Source: Bolinopsis microptera
Lineage: Eukaryota; Ctenophora; Tentaculata; Lobata; Bolinopsidae
Length of the DNA: 64,000 bases
Reading direction: 5' to 3'
NCBI RefSeq assembly: GCF_026151205.1
Contig: NC_087072.1
Span: 15,228,169 to 15,292,168, forward strand
The notes below the pieces were generated by a model. It saw only the letters and a program-made list of their open reading frames with translations, was not told where the DNA came from and made no database searches. Below, piece after piece: positions 59,266 to 64,000 of the stretch. A program made the position numbers and the translations under genes. Numbering within the stretch: the first letter of the stretch is position 1; every line of letters begins with the position of its first letter.

Positions 59266-60711
59266 TTACATATATTAAGATTAACGATTCGACATTTGTG
59301 CATTTTTTTACAGTGAGCAAGAAAAGCAGTCGTTAAGCAGTAAAAATGTTTATTTAATCAAGTCCTATGAGTATGAGTATTGCTGAAAGCACAGTGTAAG
59401 GCCTACACGGACCGCCTCTAACCAGCCAATCCCTAGGTTTACATGCCGTGTAGCAGGGGACTAGATAGAGCTAAACTATGATAGAAATCGAAATTGGACA
59501 TTAAAAATACTAATAATCCTAGGAATCGGTGTTCCAGGTAATGGAAATATTTACCTCCAGGAATATGGAGCAAGAGCGCTGGTAAATATTTGAGCGGCTA
59601 CAGCGCAGGAACCGCCAAATACGACAGTCTTCTGAACTCTGAAGGCTCAGAGCGAATGTCTCAAACGATCCGGTCAGTTCAAACTTGCAGTTAATTTGAT
59701 GATAAATTAGAAAATTAATTGGTTATCTTGCGAAATTTAATTCACAAAAAATATACAGAATCTCTGGTAAAATATATCAATTCACCCTAAATAGTAAATA
59801 CCACTTTCTTCCACTAGACTGTGGAGGTATCACATACGAGACCATATCATATCCGAAAAGATCACTCTGCGAAGAGGAGTCAACCTCACGGACAGTCCCT
59901 TGGGTGAAATCTCCTGGATGCCTATCTCAAGCGATGATGAAGGTAACAAACTATTTTTAGCGCTAGATAGCGCTAGCTATAGATAGGAAACGCTAGTGAG
60001 CGCTAGTTCAAGTTAGCCGGTAAGCGCTAACCATCACGTTTAAACTATATGAAATGTATAAGTTGGTTTACTTTCTTACCATCGTTTGCGTTCTGAGCAT
60101 GAGTCTGAATCATACAAAATATGTTGATTTTCATTGATAGAGCTGACCATACTGTTGTATTCTTGTTCTGTAATTAGTGGCTTCTCGTAAGTGAATTTAA
60201 AATTGTCAATTTCTAACGTTTCAAATTATTTGGTGGATGGCTTGCGAGACCAAGCGGATCAAGTTTGTCATCGTGAACATTGGCGGGCACGTGCGAATTT
60301 AAAATATCTTCGGTAATATTTATACTTATCATTGAATCAAGAGTCGCCTCATCAATTTGTTCACATTTTTTCATGTTCAATTTTATAACGTCGTATTTTG
60401 CAACAAACGACTCCTCAACTGTAGTATTATTCCTCAATATTTGTGCGTATTTTCTGCTACGCAAGGGTGAAGGGAGTCAGGGACCGGCCATGCTCACTTC
60501 ACTTGGCGTATTTTTGACCGTACAATGAATTGAAAGTATTTATGAGATGTTTAAACTGAATTTACCCGGGTAAAATTTTTAACTACGTTATCGAAATTTG
60601 GTTTGATCAAGCTAAAGCCAAAAATTGATGAATAAGTGAATGCAGGCAAAGTGAGGAATTTTTAGAGGTTAAAATGCAAATGTGAACACGATTATCTAAT
60701 GTAATAAGCTA
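59266..60711. other. Intergenic, no gene seen
   Basis: AGCGCTAG-type palindromes at 59955-60030 recall those at 55.0 and 56.1 kb. AAGCAGTCGTTAAGCAGTAA at 59324 recurs near 62049. An 83-codon minus frame at 60213-60464 is not recognised. Confidence 0.4.
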
Positions 60712-61183
60712 ATTTGACCAAAACCCATAATATGGGTAGTATAGAGTCTAGAGTGGACCGCTGCCAGTGTCTCTCTCTCCCAAACAAAAAGAAATGCGGT
60801 ATTAATTTGAATGACCGTCTGCAAATGCAAAATGATACCGAGAATGAAATCGGTCGCTCGCTTTCTCATTCATTTACAATTGCAATTGTAATAGATTAAG
60901 CTAGAAGAACAACTAACTACCACCCTTACCCCGAAATACTAGGTATCGACCCGAACGCAACCCAAAAAGATTTTTACAGCATGTGATTGATGTAATTAAT
61001 CGAAACTTTTTTTACAATTTGTAAACCGTGAATGAATGGGAAAAGCGACCGACCGATTTCATTCTTGGTATCATTTTGCATTTGCAGACGGTCAATCAAA
61101 TTGAAATCATTTCCTTTTGTTTGGGAAAGAGAGACCCTGACAGCGGTCCACTCTATATACATGATTATGGGTTTTGGTCAAAT
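60712..61183. mobile_element. Foldback element H, copy with cargo loop
   Basis: Arms as in the other H copies, with about 140 bp between them. The loop at 60918-60986 encodes the same J-domain-like fragment as 12091-12158 with a few changes. Confidence 0.85.
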
Positions 61184-62102
61184 ACCCAATCGATTTCTCA
61201 GGACAAACAATTAAAATCAAATGTCGTAACGCGATTTATTTGATTTCATTTTAAATTGTTGGCATAGAGTTTACTGTTTTATTAGAAATTTCTTTGAAAG
61301 AATCATCAGCAGTTGAAATTGCAGTACGTTGTTTTTTATAAAGTAGAGAGCAGTTAGAATTTGTGTTACCTGGACATTTGGACAATTAGATTACCAGTCT
61401 GTAGGACTGAACTCTGCAGTAATACTTATATACAGATATACTGATATATTCCTACTCCTGCACTCCTGCAGACTGGTGGCTTTTAATTGAATTCCACAAT
61501 CAAAAGGTCGGATGAGATCCAATTGTCTCGTAATTTTGCTTCTGCGGAACACTCCTGGCTTCTCAATACTCCTTCCCCGGAAAAATTAGTGGAACGAAAA
61601 GTCTAACTGATAGTGCTGATTACTGATTAGTGCACCGGTCCTGCTAGGTTCAAGCAGGAACTGTTACTTTCCTCCTTGAACTCATAGTTGAGGCAATGAG
61701 GCATCCTGACGTGAACTCTTCGGTTATCTCCGATCAATACTATAATTCAAAGAATTATTTCTGTATAATTTAGAATGTATGTACCTTATCAGACCTTATT
61801 TGGACGGACATTAAATGAACGGGCATTATTATGAACGGACATTAATATGAACGCTAGAAGGCATTGAAATTTGAAAACCATCAAAAATCCGAATCATTAC
61901 ATGATCGGACATAATTATAAACGGACATTAATATGAACGCTAGAAGGCATTCAAAACCATCAAAAATCCGAATTTTTTTCATTTTTTGACGTTTTTTATT
62001 TCAGCAAATGATTTTAAAATCCATTTTTTATACAGTAAGTAAGAATAGCAGTCGTTAAGCAGTAAAAATGTTAAAATATGTGTACATGATCAGTGTCTAA
62101 TA
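61184..62102. other. Intergenic with a tandem repeat
   Basis: 61795-61985 contains two diverged units of about 105 bp (shared ACGGACATTAATATGAACGC). TACCTTATC at 61790 resembles the MITE end at 30406. No gene seen. Confidence 0.5.
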
Positions 62103-62560
62103 TCACATATCATCTTCATCAAATGGGTTTTCGTGCTTGAAATAGTCCATGCTTAAAGCATCAGTGATTTCTAGCTTTATGGAAATCTTTTTTTTATCAA
62201 ACTACCCCGGTCCTGCATTTCAGTGTTAACTTTTACAAGCCATTCGGCGTGAAGTGGTTTTATCTTAGACAACTTAAGGTGAACCTTAATCACTTGGAGT
62301 TTTCCTAGCACTGTTTCATTACCTCCCCTGAGTAATATGAACTATAACAAAGTCGGACAATGTCCTTGGCAACACGATTTACCGTAATATCTAGAGGCTG
62401 GAAAAAGTTTGTCATGTTGGCGGGGACTAACTCATGAACTATGTTGTTGAGTGCCATAATTCCGTTGACTTTTTCCGCCAAGTGACCCTTGAAAACCTCA
62501 TGTACTAGTAGAGTTTTCTGTGCCTCTGAAAGACCAAGGAGAACCTTTCCTTCGTTAACT
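62103..62560 (-). pseudogene. Decayed pogo/jerky-type DDE transposase, C-terminal part
   Basis: Three frames must be combined: 62305-62560 (NNIVHELVPANMTNFFQPLD, the typical block after the second aspartate), then a frame with LSKIKPLHAEWLV, then ENPFDEDDM before the stop at 62103-62105. Stops and frameshifts separate them. The first half of the protein is missing. It directly adjoins the RT fragment at 62585. Confidence 0.75.
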
Positions 62561-62584
62561 TAAGGCACAATAAAGTTCTCATAG

Positions 62585-63238
62585 TTGAGCCTACATAAAA
62601 TGCTCTCTGTTCTGTACGCCTACTGTCAGGAGTGGGGCCTAGTGGTCAACATGTCTAAAACCGCTATCATGGTGTTCAACCGCGCTGGTCGTATACTCAA
62701 AGACAGCAAGACCTTCGCTTTTGGTTTAACACCGATCGACTCAGTTCGTGAGTACACGTACCTAGGAATGACTTTCACTCTGACAGGATCCCTGAAGGTC
62801 GCACAGTCCAAACTTAGGCAGAAAGGACTTCGGAGTTATTTTTCGCTTAAAAGCATGATAGACTTACGACACATAAGGAAAGAGATAATCTTTAAACTCT
62901 TCGATGCACTTATTGTCCCAGTAGTCTCTTATGGATGCCAGATTTGGCTCCCTCAGACATACTTCATGGGTGCCTTCTCATCGGGTAACTTTCCCAACTT
63001 AAAACAGATCCGGCAAGATCCACTAGAAAAACTTCACATCTCGTTTCTCAAGTGGACTCTCAACGTCAATAAACAAACATCAAATGCGGCAATTTGGGGT
63101 GACACAGGACGCTACCCTTTGGCGATAGAGCTATCATCCCAAGTGTATAACTACTGGGAAAGATTAGATAAAATGGAGAAATCTGGATCTAACAGTCTTT
63201 TCCCCCTTTTGTCTGGTTCCGGGCAAAAGACCAGGTAG
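62585..63238 (+). pseudogene. Non-LTR retrotransposon RT fragment (post-YADD and thumb)
   Basis: 217 codons. Begins after the catalytic motif with YCQEWGLVVNMSKTAIMVF, continues with YTYLGMTF, LFDALIVPVVSYGCQIW, and ends in the C-terminal part (KLHISFLKWTLNV, WGDTGRYPLAIEL). It is 5'-truncated, with no endonuclease and no YADD. Different from the LINE at 45.6-52.9 kb. Confidence 0.85.
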
Positions 63239-64000
63239 CTTCGATGAGGCCTGGCATGTGGGTCTGGATGTGCTGGTTGGTGGTTCCCAGTGTGGTGTGT
63301 GCTGAGACTGGGGTGGATGGCTGAAGCCAGGGGACCGCTGTGCTGAGTGGCGAAGCTGGTGGTCGTAACGGAGGCAGTCCACATTGAGCACCCAAGCGAC
63401 GAAAGTCGCTAGGTAGCTCGTGGGGATAGCATCCGGGTCGATAGCTGGCGGCGTTGTCTTAGCATGGCGTGACACTGGGTGTAGGCACTCTGTTCTGGGC
63501 TCGCATGCATCGCGTCAGGGGGCTTGTCGGCTGGGGCGTCTGTCACACGTGTAGGTACTTATTGATTTAAAGTACAGCGGCAGAGTCAATCCTGAGCACT
63601 AGAGCACCACTTATGACTCTGCCCATTTGCTCTGGAGTTACTGCCCAGGACCCAATCCTATCCTGTTTCTCTCACCTATAGTGATTGGTAATGGTGCTTT
63701 ATCCAAAGCAAATGACCTTGCCGTGGTAAGGGGGCTTAATCGGCATCACAAGACCAGCCGAGACTAAGCTGTACTGTTCAGCTGAGCAAAACTGAACGTA
63801 GGTCGCACGTGCCAACCGTCTTCCTTTACCTCATTTGATCCCTTTTTCTTTTGGAGCTCTCACAGCCTTCACTCACACCTGAGCATATAGGGTTTTAGAA
63901 GTTCAGGGTGTGTACTTCAAGGTCGGGCCCTTAATACCGATCATTAGCACCCGTTTTACCTTTACCTTATTAGCGGCATATCATTACTGTCGCGGTAGTA
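63239..64000. other. Unassigned sequence, probably more of a retroelement
   Basis: More GC-rich than its surroundings and following the RT fragment, with overlapping minus-strand frames that show no family features. Possibly the 3' part of the same element or a second one. Confidence 0.35.

Noticed and set aside
60213..60464. 83-codon minus-strand ORF
   Set aside because: Starts at TTG, shows no recognisable domain, and lies in a repeat-rich region.
1..64000. tRNA and rRNA genes
   Set aside because: I looked for TTCGA loop motifs with matching stems and found no convincing cloverleaf; no rRNA-like block was seen.

Overview
This is nuclear DNA from an animal. Several genes can be reconstructed exon by exon with GT-AG introns whose phases match throughout: a 12-exon kelch-like (KLHL) gene of 595 codons, a 12-exon GAS2-type calponin-homology gene of 606 codons, a 3-exon SERF gene and a 2-exon rhodopsin-like GPCR. 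AATAAA signals follow some genes, and the DNA is AT-rich and full of animal-type transposable elements (a CR1/L2-like LINE, a Penelope-like element, a Helitron, hAT-type and TA-flanked MITEs, foldback elements). The species cannot be fixed from sequence alone. An invertebrate, possibly a non-bilaterian such as a cnidarian, is my best guess. Nothing bacterial is present, so operons and ribosome binding sites do not apply.

Layout. 1-6.2 kb (+): the last exon of a tail-anchored protein, a SERF (4F5) gene, and an almost intronless URB1/NPA1 ribosome-biogenesis gene with one frame break. 6.7-14.05 kb: an array of repeat families (A, C, B, foldback H) containing long hairpins. 15.0-31.4 kb (-): the KLHL gene. 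Its intron 5 holds a two-exon GPCR on the opposite strand, whose own 4.65-kb intron holds two ER genes (a PDI and a paralog reduced to signal peptide plus acidic tail) and a Penelope endonuclease fragment. KLHL intron 2 holds a second GPCR, and intron 1 a MITE. 32.2-32.4 kb (-): a small ORF. 32.4-39 kb: no recognisable gene. 39.0-43.7 kb (-): the GAS2-like gene. 44.3-54.2 kb: a nested mobile region in which repeat B was split by a 7.2-kb LINE, with a 637-bp non-autonomous Helitron next to it. 54.2-64 kb: repeats, a hAT-type MITE with a perfect 8-bp target duplication, more foldback copies, a decayed pogo/jerky-type transposase and a LINE RT fragment.

Most unusual item: ORF1 of the LINE (50986-52800, minus) encodes an AlkB-like 2OG-Fe(II) oxygenase domain (HxD...H...R signature) followed by an SGNH hydrolase/esterase domain. 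Esterase-type ORF1 proteins are known in CR1/L2 LINEs. I do not know of an AlkB domain joined to one.
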